The position numbers were made by a program, and so were the translations under genes. DNA of 64,000 nt from Impatiens glandulifera (taxonomy: Eukaryota; Streptophyta; Magnoliopsida; Ericales; Balsaminaceae). Below are positions 47,430 through 58,257 of the stretch, piece after piece. The notes below the pieces were generated by a model that saw nothing but the letters and a program-made list of their open reading frames with translations, had not been told where the DNA came from and ran no database searches. The stretch's first letter is position 1. The number at the start of each line of letters is the position of its first letter. The stretch covers positions 10,837,721 through 10,901,720 of the forward strand of contig NC_061869.1 in NCBI RefSeq assembly GCF_907164915.1, read 5' to 3'.

Positions 47430-48173
47430 ATGTCTCAGTTTCAAAACATTCTCCAAGTTGATTTCAACTCCGCTCAAGGAATAGAGCACTACGAAATATA
47501 CAAAATGATCAAGTCTCTTGAAGACACCAGTCTAAAATCCATTTTAGATGACAAACACGTCATCTTCCCTAAGACCGTCCTAGAGTTTTTCCATAACGCC
47601 AGGGTCTTCCGCGGTACCCCGTACTTTGATACCCTGATCCAATCTAGGGTTGGAGGAACGGTATTCGAATTCTCAGAGAGTGATTTTGCCAGGTGCTTCG
47701 ATCTCCCGAAGCAAGGTCTCACCGATCTGCATGTTCTGGCCGAACTAAAGGCCGGAATTTCTTTGAACTTCTCTCGGTCGAACCGTCTGGTCAGTGACCA
47801 CGGTGCTCAGTCATCATTGAGGGCTGAATATTAGCTTCTCAATGATATCATCGGTCGGGGCATCCTGGGTAAGGATGTGACCAACACATACTGTGCTACA
47901 GTTTTCAACATGATGACCGCTATCACAACAGATACGCCGGTCAACTGGTCCAGGGTGCTGTTTGATGTCTTGATCTAGATGATCACCACTCGCCATACCG
48001 GCCTCATTCCCCAGATCAACTGCTTACTTATGGAACTCGGGGTTCCGCTCTGTCCGGGCGAAGGGCTGAACCAGGTCCAGGTCGTAACCAGGGAAGTTGT
48101 CGACTCGTTCTATGAGCGGTTCGAGAAGGCCTGGAAAAGGAAGAACCGACACCTCAACTCCTCCAGCAATTAG
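47430..48173 (+). pseudogene. Accessory ORF A of the copia element
   Basis: Frame from ATG 47430 to TAG 48171-48173 (247 codons), broken by two in-frame TAG codons (47832-47834, 47976-47978). Begins MSQFQNILQVDFNSAQ. Shared family signals: VDF near the N-terminus, 'T.L..FL/ILDD', V-x-EFFHNA, FARCFDLPKQGLTD, VFNMMTAI and 'VNWSRVLFDVL'. ORFs B and C show the same signals in the same order, so the three are paralogues. It resembles plant proteins labelled 'putative plant transposon protein domain'; the function is unknown to me. No membrane segment or signal peptide is apparent. Both TAGs would be CAG or TGG with one transition. Confidence 0.7.
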
Positions 48174-48498
48174 TCACTCCTTCTTACAACCGGTCATTTT
48201 GCTGTACGCACCGGTTGTATTGTCATCCTACTCCATTATGATCTTTTCGGTTAACTTATGTTTCTTTCGGTTTGTTGTAATTCCTCTCCATTAATGAAAC
48301 TACCTTTTGAACTCTAACTGCATGGAAAATTACACAAACTTAGTTACTTCCCAACTAGATTCTCTACCTCGAGCTCCGCAAACCGGTCAAAAGTAACTCC
48401 TTTCCAAGGAGTTTTGGAAACATAAATATTCCCAACAATAATAAGACAAAACAGAATATTAGCATTAAATGCCTCTATTTTCCCTCCAATCTCAAATC

Positions 48499-48506
48499 TA
48501 TATAAG
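48499..48506 (+). promoter_or_regulatory. TATA-like box before accessory ORF B
   Basis: TATATAAG, 80 bp before the ATG at 48586, followed by a C-rich 'gaaacccctcctatcaatcc' and a CT-rich leader as in plant 5' UTRs. Confidence 0.45.
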
Positions 48507-48585
48507 AAACCCCTCCTATCAATCCAACATACCTCCAAACAACCTATAATTTCTTGAACTCTCTCTCTTAGCAAGATTTGAAAGA

Positions 48586-49190
48586 ATGTCTAACCGTACT
48601 CTAAGAAACTATCTTTGCATTGATTTCGATTCCGTCCTCAACATGGAGGATGTTGAAGTGAGGGAAATCCTCTTTGAATCCCTCACCGATACCGGCCTTC
48701 GTGATTTTCTCGAAGAATCCGGTCACATGCTCATTCTAGAAGTGATGGAGTTCTTCAAAAATGCAGAACTGCTCGGCGATGTCATTACTTCCGTCGTGAA
48801 AAATCATACCATATTTCTGAACGAACGCGGATTCGCGGAGATGTTCAATCTGCCCTCTAAAGGATTCTCCGATTTCCCATCCCGGGTGGGGAGTGCAGCC
48901 GTGGACTATGCAGAATTGTTCTTCGGAACCGAGGTGCCGGTGGAGAACTACGGTCTGAAATCCCGTCTCGCCCCTCACATCCAACTCATTCACGAGATTG
49001 TCAAACGATCTATCATCTACCAATCTCCGAATAAGAACTATTCTAAGAAAGTTTTCGACATGATGACATACATCGTCAGCCACACCTACAATCCTACAAT
49101 CCAGACCTGGGACCGGGTACCCTGGTGAACCTCTCTAATGTCCTCAACGAGAAAGTAGTGGATGACAAACTCTCGAAAATGATCGTCACT
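48586..49190 (+). pseudogene. Accessory ORF B of the copia element
   Basis: ATG 48586 opens 'MSNRTLRNYLCIDFDSVLNM'. It shares with ORFs A and C the IDF/VDF box, 'TDTGLRDFLEESGHM', V-M-EFFKNAELLGD, FAEMFNLPSKGFSDF and 'KVFDMMTYIVSH'. The first frame stops with TGA at 49126-49128 after VPW. A one-base shift there lets the match continue (VNLSNVLNEKVVDDKL) to TAA near 49,192, so a small frameshift is likely. It ends where ORF A and the conserved part of ORF C end and has no long tail. Not recognised beyond the family resemblance. Confidence 0.7.
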
Positions 49191-49192
49191 TA

Positions 49193-49702
49193 ACTTTCCT
49201 TTTCTTGTGTACTTTTTTATGTACTTCAAACCGATCTTTGTGTCGGTATCTATTATGTTTTTTTTCATCAATTAAAATGATCACTTAAATTACTAGGTTT
49301 GAAAACCGGGTCAAAATCGCAAAGTTAAAATATCGGTTTAAATGCTCAACCGGTTAAAATCGCATCACCGGTTAAATTCGATTACCGCTCCGATTAAATA
49401 ACCGCCTCATAAATAACCAACTACATTAAATTACCGCTCTCTAAATCAACGGTTAATAAACCGCATCAAATAAAATCCCGCTCAAATTTCCCGCCCATCT
49501 CTTGCCGCCCAAAGCCATTTTGGAGGGAAATTTCCCGCCCAATCTTGATGTGACGGTTCGCGGTGGTTGAAATTCCAACCCGCGACTATAAATAACGTCC
49601 TTAGTTATTTTATTTCATTCTTACGCGAAACGGCTTTCTCTCGCTAGCTTTCAAACCTCTCAAGCTTTCAAACTCTCGATCTTTCGGTCTCTTCAAATCA
49701 AA
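49193..49702 (+). other. Spacer between accessory ORFs B and C
   Basis: Contains a run of 'accggttaaa' and 'ttaccgctc' strings (49,300-49,470), several gcccg-rich words, then TATAAATA at 49587-49594, 109 bp before the ATG of ORF C, and a CT-rich leader ('ttctctcgctagctttcaaa'). Confidence 0.5.
49587..49594 (+). promoter_or_regulatory. TATA-like box before accessory ORF C
   Basis: TATAAATA, the third of three TATA-like boxes placed similarly before ORFs A, B and C. Confidence 0.45.
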
Positions 49703-52700
49703 ATGGGTCTCGAATTTGTGCTTTTTACCCACAACTTCCAGGTCGACTTCGAAGAAATTCGAGCAAATGGATCGGCGGAAGCTAAACGAGTGTTAACCCA
49801 AATTTCTAAGTCCGGTCTTGAACACTTCTTGAACGGACCGTTCATTTTGTATCAAGAAGCGGTCACTGAATTCTTTCAGACCGCCGTACACAGCGAAGGA
49901 ACGATAACCGCAACAATCGGCGGAAAACCGTTCAAACTCACAATGGAGTCGGTTGCTGAGGTTCTCCATCTACCAACCGAGGGGAGCGACTTCTCGGTGG
50001 TTACAGACGAGGATACATTCCAAGCGGTTTGCCGGGATGTTTCGGATACCGAGGTACTGATAGAAGTGTCCGGTAAGAAAAACTCCCTCAAACCGGAACT
50101 TAGACCGCTCTGCGAGATTCTATCTAAGTCGGTTCAAGCACGGGGAGGCAACTATGATAGCCTCACCATATTGAAGATCGATATGATTACCGGTAGGGAT
50201 GGCAATTTGAAACCGTCCCGCGAAAACCGAACCGAATTGCCCCGTTTGGGATGGTTTTTCCCCGAAACCGAATGGGAATGGGGCGGGGATGGTATTTGTG
50301 TCCCCCGGCCCGACCCGCCCCGATTTCACCCCGAATCTGCCCCGAACACCATAAATATAATTAAATATATTAAGTTATCAATATATTTATTTATTCACTA
50401 TATTTTATAAGAGTAGTAATGTTATTTATTTATAATAATATAAATTTTAATATATTATAATATATATTATATTAAAAAACTTGTTTATATAATTTTATTG
50501 TATAATTTTTATTTTATTTTAAATAAAAATAATTATTAACGGTGTCCCGCGGGATTCCCTGAAACCGAAAAAAACGGAACGGGGCGGGGATGGTATTAAA
50601 AAATTCCCCGAAATTAAAACGGTGCGGGGACGGTAATGCATTCCCCGCCCCGAACCGCCCCATTGCCATCCCTAATTACCGGTTTAATCAACGGCACTAA
50701 AATCAACTGGGCCAAGGTAATTTTCACTAACCTATGTGAGATGGTGGATCCATCCTCCAAACGGTCGTGGGGATACGCCGTTCCACTCGGCAAACTGATG
50801 CGCCACTTCAACGCTGAAACCGGCCCAGGCGTCTTCATTTCCCCCAGCAAAATCATAAAATCCACTCACTTTGTAAAACCGGAGGACAAACAGGGCAAGA
50901 CAAAGGTCTCCGCCAGCAAAAGGAAGTCACAACCTAGAAAGAAGAAGGCTCCGGCAGGTGAATAGTCTGGAAGCAAGGCGGCTTCGCAACCGACCGGGTC
51001 GGCTAGCATTCAGACCGACACCCCTAATCCTGAAAACTCGACTTCAAGCTCTAGCCGGACTCTCTCCCATCACACCGAGGAGGATCGGTCTAACAAAGGG
51101 AAGGAGAAGGTGGTCGAACAACAATCGGCCAGAAATGACGATATGAAACCGGTTCGGGCAGGCAACCGGAAGTTGATGAAACCGTAAATGAAAATGTTCG
51201 ACAACTGGGAGAGGATCTCGTCTCCCAAATAATGGATCAACTTGGTGCTCAGGCTCATGCTGCGAGCGACGTCTATTTCCAATGGGCTCTGATTCGGCAG
51301 GAAACCCTCTTTGCCAACATGTTACCGGAGCAACCCGCTGACCGAAGGTATGAAAAGTTGATAGAAATGGAAACAGCGGTGCTCAAACTTACAAGAGTTA
51401 AGGACTTGGTAACCGCTCTACGAAGAGGAAGGATGGTCGAACCGCAATGGCGGTTGATGGAGCTTTCCGATCACATCCATCATCTTCGTGAAAAATATGT
51501 CCCTGGGACGTAGGATTCCCAGTTCGAGGCCTTAGTACTGGAGATGCTAACGGTCAAGGAACAAGAACTAACCGATGAGTTGACACGGTTAGAAACAGAA
51601 CCCGATCACAAAGAGGCGTCACTCTTCTCTAGATCTCATCTTGAGGATGATGGCGGTCTGAATCCAAACGAGGACGAGCATATCTCCCCTCCACCGGAGC
51701 CCACGATCAACAACACCGAAATCGAAATAGGTACACCGCCCACTGATCGACAAGGATCTCCGCCAACCGACAACCCCTCGGTTTCGGCCATAACCGAGGA
51801 TAGGTTCAAGAATTTAATTGAGGAATTTGTCAATGTCGCCATCCTGCCGTGGCAAAAGAAAATAAAGGAAACCGCGACAAAATCTATCGAGATGATTGAG
51901 TCAACCGATAAACAGCTGGAAGCCGCGGTTAAACGGATTACGTCCGTTGAGGAAAATTACGGTCTTACCGATCTTCTGTTCGGTGCAACAACTGATAGAA
52001 CTAAGACGTTGGAGGCCGTAACTACGAAGTTGGAGACCGAGCTTGTTCATACCAGCCAAAAGGTCGGCTTGATAGACCTACACCTAATAACAACAGATCA
52101 AAGGCTGAAAAGTATTGAGGGGGATCTGTCTCAATCCGGTGTCCAGGCCGGATCCATACTTGAGAAAATGACAACGCTTGAAGAGAAGCATGCTAAAACT
52201 GAAGCCGATCTAAAGGCGGCCACCGAACAACTAGCGGAGTTGATAGCGGCAAAGCTGGCAGTCGACGAACCGCTTGAGAAGACGAATGAACTCGCGGCTC
52301 AAAAGATTCAGGATGCCGAGGACGAGCAAGTCCGACTTCAAAAAGAAAAGGTACAGGCGGATGCGAACCTGGCCCAACATATGCAAATAGTGGAACATGT
52401 TGCACCGGCCATAGCGGTTCAGCAAAATGAAGATGCGGCTCGACTAATCGACCAACAGCTTACATTCGATGAGTTCGTCGACGCTCATAAGAAATCGAAG
52501 GCGGCTGCTTCCTCATCCGGACCGGCTACTAGAAAAAGAAAGGCTCCTTCCAAGAGGGCGGCAATTGCAAGGCTATTGGACAACGTTGCTGAAACGGTTA
52601 CTGATCCTCCAATCAACCCGGTTTCGCAAGTAGATGAAGAACTCGAGGACGAAACTGTACCGCCGCTCAAAAGAACGCGAGGTTTCGAAGCAATCCCACT

Positions 52701-52935
52701 CAGATCGGTTGCTCCATCGGTCTCACCTTTCACCGGTACCTCAGGCGGTCAGGGATCCTCCTCCAGACCTAGCGCCGGTCCCGGCAATCCGGGAAGGGGA
52801 GTAATGCCTGAACACCTAAGGGAGAAACTCATGCCGAGGAAGAGGGAATATAAGTTTCTTACTTATAATGTTTATGCTAATTTCTGTAAACTTTTATATA
52901 TATTAAGTATTTTTGGAAACCGACCTATAATTTAA
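49703..52935 (+). pseudogene. Accessory ORF C: conserved domain plus long coiled-coil tail, split by a MITE
   Basis: ATG 49703 starts MGLEFVLFTHNFQVDFEEI. The conserved part shares 'SGLEHFLNGPF', V-T-EFFQTA, AEVLHLPTEGSDF and, after the MITE at 50194-50674, 'INWAKVIFTNLCEMVD' with ORFs A and B. The MITE plus its 8-bp duplication is 489 bp, so the frame is the same on both sides. The tail is basic (KRKSQPRKKKAP at about 50,915). It is then cut by TAG (50963), shifts frame near 51,170, has another TAG (51511), and continues to TAA 52933-52935. Residues encoded at about 51,890-52,500 are Ala/Glu/Lys/Leu-rich and look like a coiled coil, followed by TRKRKAPSKRAA (possible nuclear signal) and a Ser/Gly/Pro region. 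Its position matches the extra (env-like) ORF of SIRE elements, but I see no signal peptide or clear membrane span. Confidence 0.7.
50194..50674. mobile_element. hAT-type MITE (481 bp) inside accessory ORF C
   Basis: Exact 13-bp inverted termini TAGGGATGGCAAT / ATTGCCATCCCTA, with an exact 8-bp duplication ATTACCGG on both sides (50186-50193, 50675-50682). The interior has GGGGCGGGGATGG blocks near both ends facing each other and an AT-rich centre. No coding capacity. This is the most recent insertion in this nest. Confidence 0.95.
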
Positions 52936-53163
52936 TTCTTACATGATTTTGAATATTTTAAATAAAATAATCAAAAATGGAGAAATTGATAAGATAAATT
53001 TTTTCAAAATTTTTCTCACAGTTTCTCAAAACTTTTCCAAAAATTCTTCTAAGTCATTTTCCAAAAATTCGGCCAAATAAACTTTTAAAACAACCGGCCT
53101 ATAATTTAATTCTTCCATGATTTTGAATATTTTAAATAAAATAATCAAAAATGGAGAAATTGT
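52920..53163 (+). repeat. 173-bp-spaced duplication of the pre-3'-LTR segment, with putative polypurine tract
   Basis: About 70 bp ('cctataatttaattcttaca' ... 'aaaaatggagaaattg') occurs at 52,920-52,989 and again at 53,093-53,163. The second copy runs into the 3' LTR. The AAAAATGGAGAAA before TGTTAG is the best candidate polypurine tract, interrupted by one T. Confidence 0.8.
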
Positions 53164-54413
53164 TAGATAAAATTAGACCGGTTAAATAGAACTTAACAAA
53201 AACAAACTTCCTGTGCAGAACGGTTAAAGAATCAGGATCGGTCAAGTAATCCAACCGGTCAAGCAACACAACCGGCCAAGAACCTAACCGATCAGGAAAA
53301 CAAGACCGATTAAAAGACAAGGCAAAAGATGTAACCAAAACCGGAAGTCAGCCGGTTAACCGGAAGCTATGAAAAACCTGAAGTCATCTAGTTAATCCAA
53401 ACAACCGGTAGACATTCTAAACCGAAATGCATCAATCCAGAAAACCGATGAAGAAGCTACTTAGAGAAAGAAGCCAAGAACATCAAACTAAGTACAATCT
53501 ACAAATCGGTGCAAACAAACACCTTGAGTATCTGCGGAAGATGATATCAAAGAGACAGACTGTAACATTGCTCTATTCATACAAGTCTGGGGATACTCTA
53601 CAGGCTGCAGAAAACCGCCTGAAGAAGATCTTTCCACTCTGGGATAAGTCAGAGGCGCAACATTCCAGGTGCAGTAAATTGTCAAACCGACAGTTGCTAC
53701 ATTAAGTAAAAGACAAACCTAGCCGGTTTGACTTACGCACTGGAAGCCTAAACTGCCAGGTCTGAATCACTGAACCTCTACTTAACCAATCAGATTCAAG
53801 AAGAGGAAATGTGACCGTTGACACATTTCACCTATAAAAGAAGGAGCTAAAGAGGAGTAAATGCAGTTCCACCAACTACAAGTTCTAAGAGTTATTACAA
53901 GTCTATCTCTCTAAGATTAAAAAAGAGCTTAAGTGTTTATTTGAAGTGAGATTACAATTTCGGTGAGAATTGTACGAGTGTTATCGAGCAGCAAATAAGT
54001 CTCGATCGGATTGTGTTTGTGTATTCCTTAGTGAATATACTTCTCGCGGTTTCGAGAGGAAGGGGTGACGTATGAGTTTTATCTCCGAACATTCATAAAA
54101 ACCCATCTTGTTATTTACTTTTTATCGGCTTTACATTCTAACCGATCCTACCTAAACTGACTTACTGAATCCCAAACCGACCCACCAAACTCCAAACCGA
54201 CTTTATCCAAATCCGGTCCTATTCATCTTGTGTGTGTGCTGCTTCAACCTGAAACAAACCACTTCCGCACTTGAACTCGGTTCAAAGGTTTGTGACAGTT
54301 TGTGTAGTATTGAAACCCCGGTGTTAATCTCTAACCGGATTAAACACCAACCGTTGAGTGAAAGTTCTAATCGGCCAGACCCCGGTTCCCCATCCGCGAC
54401 CTAGATCCTAACA
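53161..54413 (+). repeat. 3' LTR of the copia element
   Basis: 1,253 bp, TGTTAG...CCTAACA, clearly the partner of the 5' LTR, with TATAAAAG at 53833-53840. Enough substitutions separate the two LTRs to show that the insertion is not very recent. The open frame at 53,427-53,705 lies inside the LTR and is not a gene. Confidence 0.95.
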
Positions 54414-55129
54414 TATTTGGTTTAGAATTTTGAATGATAATGGTCATTATCTTTGTGAATGTTATTTGTATATATTGGTTTGGTTAAACATGTTTTGGTT
54501 GTGTACAAAACAATCGGCCTATTTTATACATTTTATAGGGAAAAATTGAGAGTTATATGGAAAACTTTCGTTTTTTCTTCAATGGAAAAAACCGAAAATT
54601 TTTCATAATCCTCTCGGGTTTATTTCAAAGGGAAAAAACGAAAGTTAATTGAAAATCTTTCGGTTTTTCCTTAAAGAGAAAAAACAAAAGTTTTTCATAT
54701 ACCTCTCGGGTTTATTTGAAAAGGAAAAAATGAGAGTTATATTGAAAGTTTTCGGTTTTTCTTCAAAGGGAAAAACCAAAAGTTTTTCATAAACCTCTCG
54801 GTTTTATTTCAAAACGAAAAACCGAAAGTTAATTGAAAATCTTTCGGTTTTTCTTAAAAGGGAAAAACCTAGAATTATAGGGAAAATTTTCGATTTTTCC
54901 ATTTCAAGAAAAACCGAAAGCTTTCCAATTAACTCTCGATTTTTCTCTCGAGTATCTAAATCGAAAAATTTATGATATCTCTCGGTAAACACCCAATTAT
55001 ATTTACCGAAAATATCAATACCGAGGGATGACGAGAGTACTTAAACTTTCGGTATTAAGTCTATATCGAGAGATATAGGGTCATTAACGAAAGTTTTTAC
55101 TCTCGATTTTGATCCCTTTTTCACTAGTG
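54414..55129 (-). mobile_element. CACTA-type transposon end with subterminal repeats
   Basis: Read on the minus strand from 55129 the sequence starts CACTAGTGAAAAAGGGATC, a CACTA-family terminus. Inward are many copies, in both orientations, of short units such as 'ctctcgg', 'ctttcggttttt' and 'gaaaaaccgaaag' (54,555-55,080), as expected of subterminal repeats. The other end is not visible. It may be lost, or lie on the far side of the copia insertion near 40,497, where AAG (40494-40496) equals the AAG at 55130-55132. Confidence 0.6.
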
Positions 55130-55200
55130 AAGAGATAAAGAGGTTACAATAATAATAATGATCTAACTATATTTTACCGGTCGGATAATAATGGCGATGA

Positions 55201-55954
55201 TTATCCTTCCTGTTGTTCCTGAAAGCAGCCAATCGAATAAACGATGAATATATTGTTCACCATCGCCACCCAATCACGTTTCAAATTATACAACAAACCC
55301 TCTTTACAAGACTGACAGCCATAGCACAATAAACTCTCATCATTCCTCCACACTTTGCAATTAGGGTTATCATCGATGGTTGAATTGCCCGTTTGATTCC
55401 AATTCGTAGGGCTTACATATTCGAATATACAGTCATTCGACAGTTTACAGCAACCAGACGGTAGAGAAGATAAGTATTCCCTAAAGTACTGATCAAAATG
55501 GGTGGTTTGAGATTTGATCAAGCTCTTGTAAACATTTCTATCTTGTAAAACTCAGTATTTTGTTCCAATTCTTAGGGTTGTTAACGTGTTTCTGAAGCCA
55601 ATTTGAGTAGTTGTCGAGACGATACTCTTTGTAACCCTTGCTGGAGAGATTTTCACCGGCTCCTTTGTTGGTGACAGCGAAAGCGAAGATGGTGAAGCAG
55701 AAGAGGATGAGGATGAACATGACGAGAAGGTAAACCCAGAGTAACAAGGTGACGTGACAACAGACACCGATTCGACCTGCTAGGAAAATGAGCATTAGAA
55801 AGACTTCAAGTGCTATTAATGAGTTTTCTAGAAAATGCTCGCATTCGGTGATGCCTTGATTGCTTAGCCATACTCCTTCCCAGAGGATTGGGATCGAGAG
55901 GAGGAAGGTGATGAAGTTTAAGATCCCCACTAGGTTGTTGTTGGGTCGAAACAT
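55201..55954 (-). pseudogene. TETRASPANIN-8-like pseudogene 2
   Basis: The start ATG at 55954 gives '[20 protein letters not shown]', the usual plant tetraspanin beginning. Three membrane segments follow, then [15 protein letters not shown] and NWLQKHV...NWNK. A single missing base near 55,545 breaks the frame. The next frame carries the large loop with GCCKLSNDC, YVSPTNWNQTGNS, CYGCQSCKEG and DW. Transmembrane segment 4 is shortened by a deletion of about 16 bp relative to pseudogene 1, and a second small deletion changes the last residues. The protein would therefore lack a proper fourth segment even if the frameshift were a read error. Plant TET8-type proteins act in plasma-membrane and exosome organisation. 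I found no intron between the two halves. A read error at the frameshift cannot be excluded. Confidence 0.9.
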
Positions 55955-55989
55955 CTTCCTGATCAAATATATATATATATATATAAATA

Positions 55990-56460
55990 TATAAATAATG
56001 ATGCTTAATTTTCAAAATGTCTGGATTTACGGGTCGAGAGTTGTGGTTAATTTAAATATATATGTGAGAGTAAATGAATAATTGGGTCGGATTGTGGGTT
56101 GACCCGTCTATAAACTTAAAACTGTTAAAATTAAAATTAAAAATTTTATATGTATATTTCGGTAACCTAACAAAAATAAGTACAAATCTTTAACCAACTA
56201 GCTAATAAGACTTTAAATTTAAAATTCAACACTAAATTTGGTGAACGCGAGATATTTTTAACAATATAAGTTCAACTTTTTAACTAACTAATTTATATAT
56301 ATATATATATAATTATATATAATGATACTTAATTTTCAAAGTATTCGGATTGCTAGGTCGAGAGTTGTGGTTAATTTTGATATATATATGTGGGAGTAAA
56401 TGGATACTTGGGTCGGATTGTGGATTGATCTGTCCACAAACTTAAAACGGTTATGTATGT
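55990..56460. repeat. Tandem duplication upstream of tetraspanin copy 2
   Basis: 'atgatgcttaattttcaaaa' ... 'gggtcgagagttgtggttaa' ... 'ttgggtcggattgtgggttg' (about 55,997-56,125) recurs at about 56,320-56,450 with substitutions. The unit is about 323 bp and includes a (TA)n at its edge. Confidence 0.85.
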
Positions 56461-57139
56461 TTTGAAATTGCAATCTAACAAAATAAATACAACATTTTAA
56501 CCAAATGTGATTAGGATGTGATTTGCCGAGGAATAATAGATTGGTAACAATTGAATGTTCGATAAAAAAAATATAAATCAAATATTTGATTGACCAAAGT
56601 GTGAAGTCACGATGTTTAATATTAAAAAATATAAATTAAATATTTGATAAAGCAAAGTGAAAGTGTAAGGTCACGATATCAAATGTTTACTATGTAATGA
56701 GATATGTGAGAAGATTAGTTGTTTTACCAAAGTGAATAAAATATGAAATGAGAGTGTTTTATTTTTTATTATTCGTGATTTATTAAGAATTTTAAACATT
56801 AAATAAATGTTTTATTTTTTATTTTATTATATTATTAAAATTATTATTTTATTTTTTATATATTTTTATCTGTATGTATTAATTACAAATAAATCAAGAA
56901 GAAGAAAAGAAATGATTTGGATTTTAAAAAAGAGACCGTGAGATTTAGGAAGAAGAAGATGAAAATGTTTCCTTTCATATTTGGTCGGTGACCCGATCCA
57001 AGATTGCCTTACTTTGACTTGCTCCGGAGTGGGCGGGTGTCTAACTATGAATTTGAATACTCTCCTTTTATATTACTTTTTTATATTAGAAGTGTAACGT
57101 TTATTTAAAATTGAGTAATTATTATAATTAAAATAATAT
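56461..57139. other. AT-rich intergenic DNA
   Basis: Two short diverged repeats ('aaatatttgattgaccaaag' and 'aaatatttgataaagcaaag', each with 'aggtcacgat') near 56,580-56,680. Otherwise nothing recognised. Confidence 0.5.
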
Positions 57140-58257
57140 GTAAAAGTTTATTAAATTTTATAATATTTTTTTGTCTTATTTTTACATTTTTAATAATACG
57201 TGATAAAATTTTAAATGTATAAATTTTCTATTTAAATCGGACATTGCCATCAGTTTTTAGATATCGTATAATTATTTTATTTTATTGGATATTCGTCGAT
57301 TAGTTCGATTAATATGCTTGATATGTTCATTTGTTATCCATAATAATGTAATATCTATAATCTTTATAACTCAGGAAAAAAAATTATGAATTCGCCTTGA
57401 TTAGGTGGACTATACCGACTTTCATATTTAATTTTGGGTTTGGTACAACTGTTGAAACGACAATGAAAAGAAATCTATATAAAATAAGTAACATATTGAA
57501 TAAAAAACGAAAACATTTTACAAATTGAGAATAAATAAAATAAAATTATTAGTATTTAATTTTACAAAAATATTTAATATTTAACATATCAAATTATATA
57601 ATTTAAAATATTTAATTTATTAATTAATATAATTAATATATAAGGATATAATAGTATTATATTTGTTCATATATATATTAGTTTTACATATTATCAAATA
57701 AATTCACATATAAAGTATTTAAAATTTAGATGTTTATATTTGATTAATTCAATTTTTATCTCCATATATTAAGATACAAATATTTAAAATTTAATATTTA
57801 TATCTTAATTTTTAAGTTTATCTAAAAATTATATTAGGCCTCTTCACCTACTATTTAAAAAACCCTTATATCTTAAGTATTAAAATAAATAAATAAAAAA
57901 TATTATTTTCGGCTCTACCTAAGGAGTTCGTGAATTGCTTCATTTAAGTTTATTTAACTAAACATGTATCTAAAAAAGAGTTATACAAAATTCAATATTC
58001 ATTACCCGTCTTGCATATTTAATAGGATCGGTTGATTCGAATGTAGGCTTGATTATTCGGTTAATACAGATATTTATATTATTTTTTCTACAGCAAAAAA
58101 ATAACAATAAATTTAATTAGTAACATTTTTCTTACTAAATCACGGATTATAATTTATTTATTTTAAATAATGCTGATATATTATTTAAAGAAATATATAT
58201 ATATATATTTATATATAACAAACATAATTATTTATTTATTTATTTATTTACAAAAGT
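57140..58257. other. 3' flank of MMP2, AT-rich
   Basis: Homologous to 30,840-32,190. No gene seen. (TA)n and (TTTA)n at 58,195-58,250 are short versions of those in copy A. Confidence 0.6.

Larger units (their letters stand above)
40602..54413 (+). mobile_element. Ty1/copia retrotransposon, SIRE/Maximus-like, 13.8 kb with accessory ORFs
   Basis: 5' LTR 40602-41837 and 3' LTR 53161-54413, both TGTTAG...CTAACA. The initiator-Met-type primer site is at 41840-41851, followed by gag, protease, integrase, RT and RNase H in copia order (integrase before RT). A 6.3-kb region lies between pol and the 3' LTR, where SIRE-type elements carry extra ORFs. Flanking 5-mers are GATTT and TATTT (one mismatch). 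Short ACCGG/CCGGTT motifs are dense throughout and rare outside. The element is inactive: gag and the third accessory ORF have frameshifts, pol has several stops, and a hAT MITE sits in the third accessory ORF. Confidence 0.95.
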
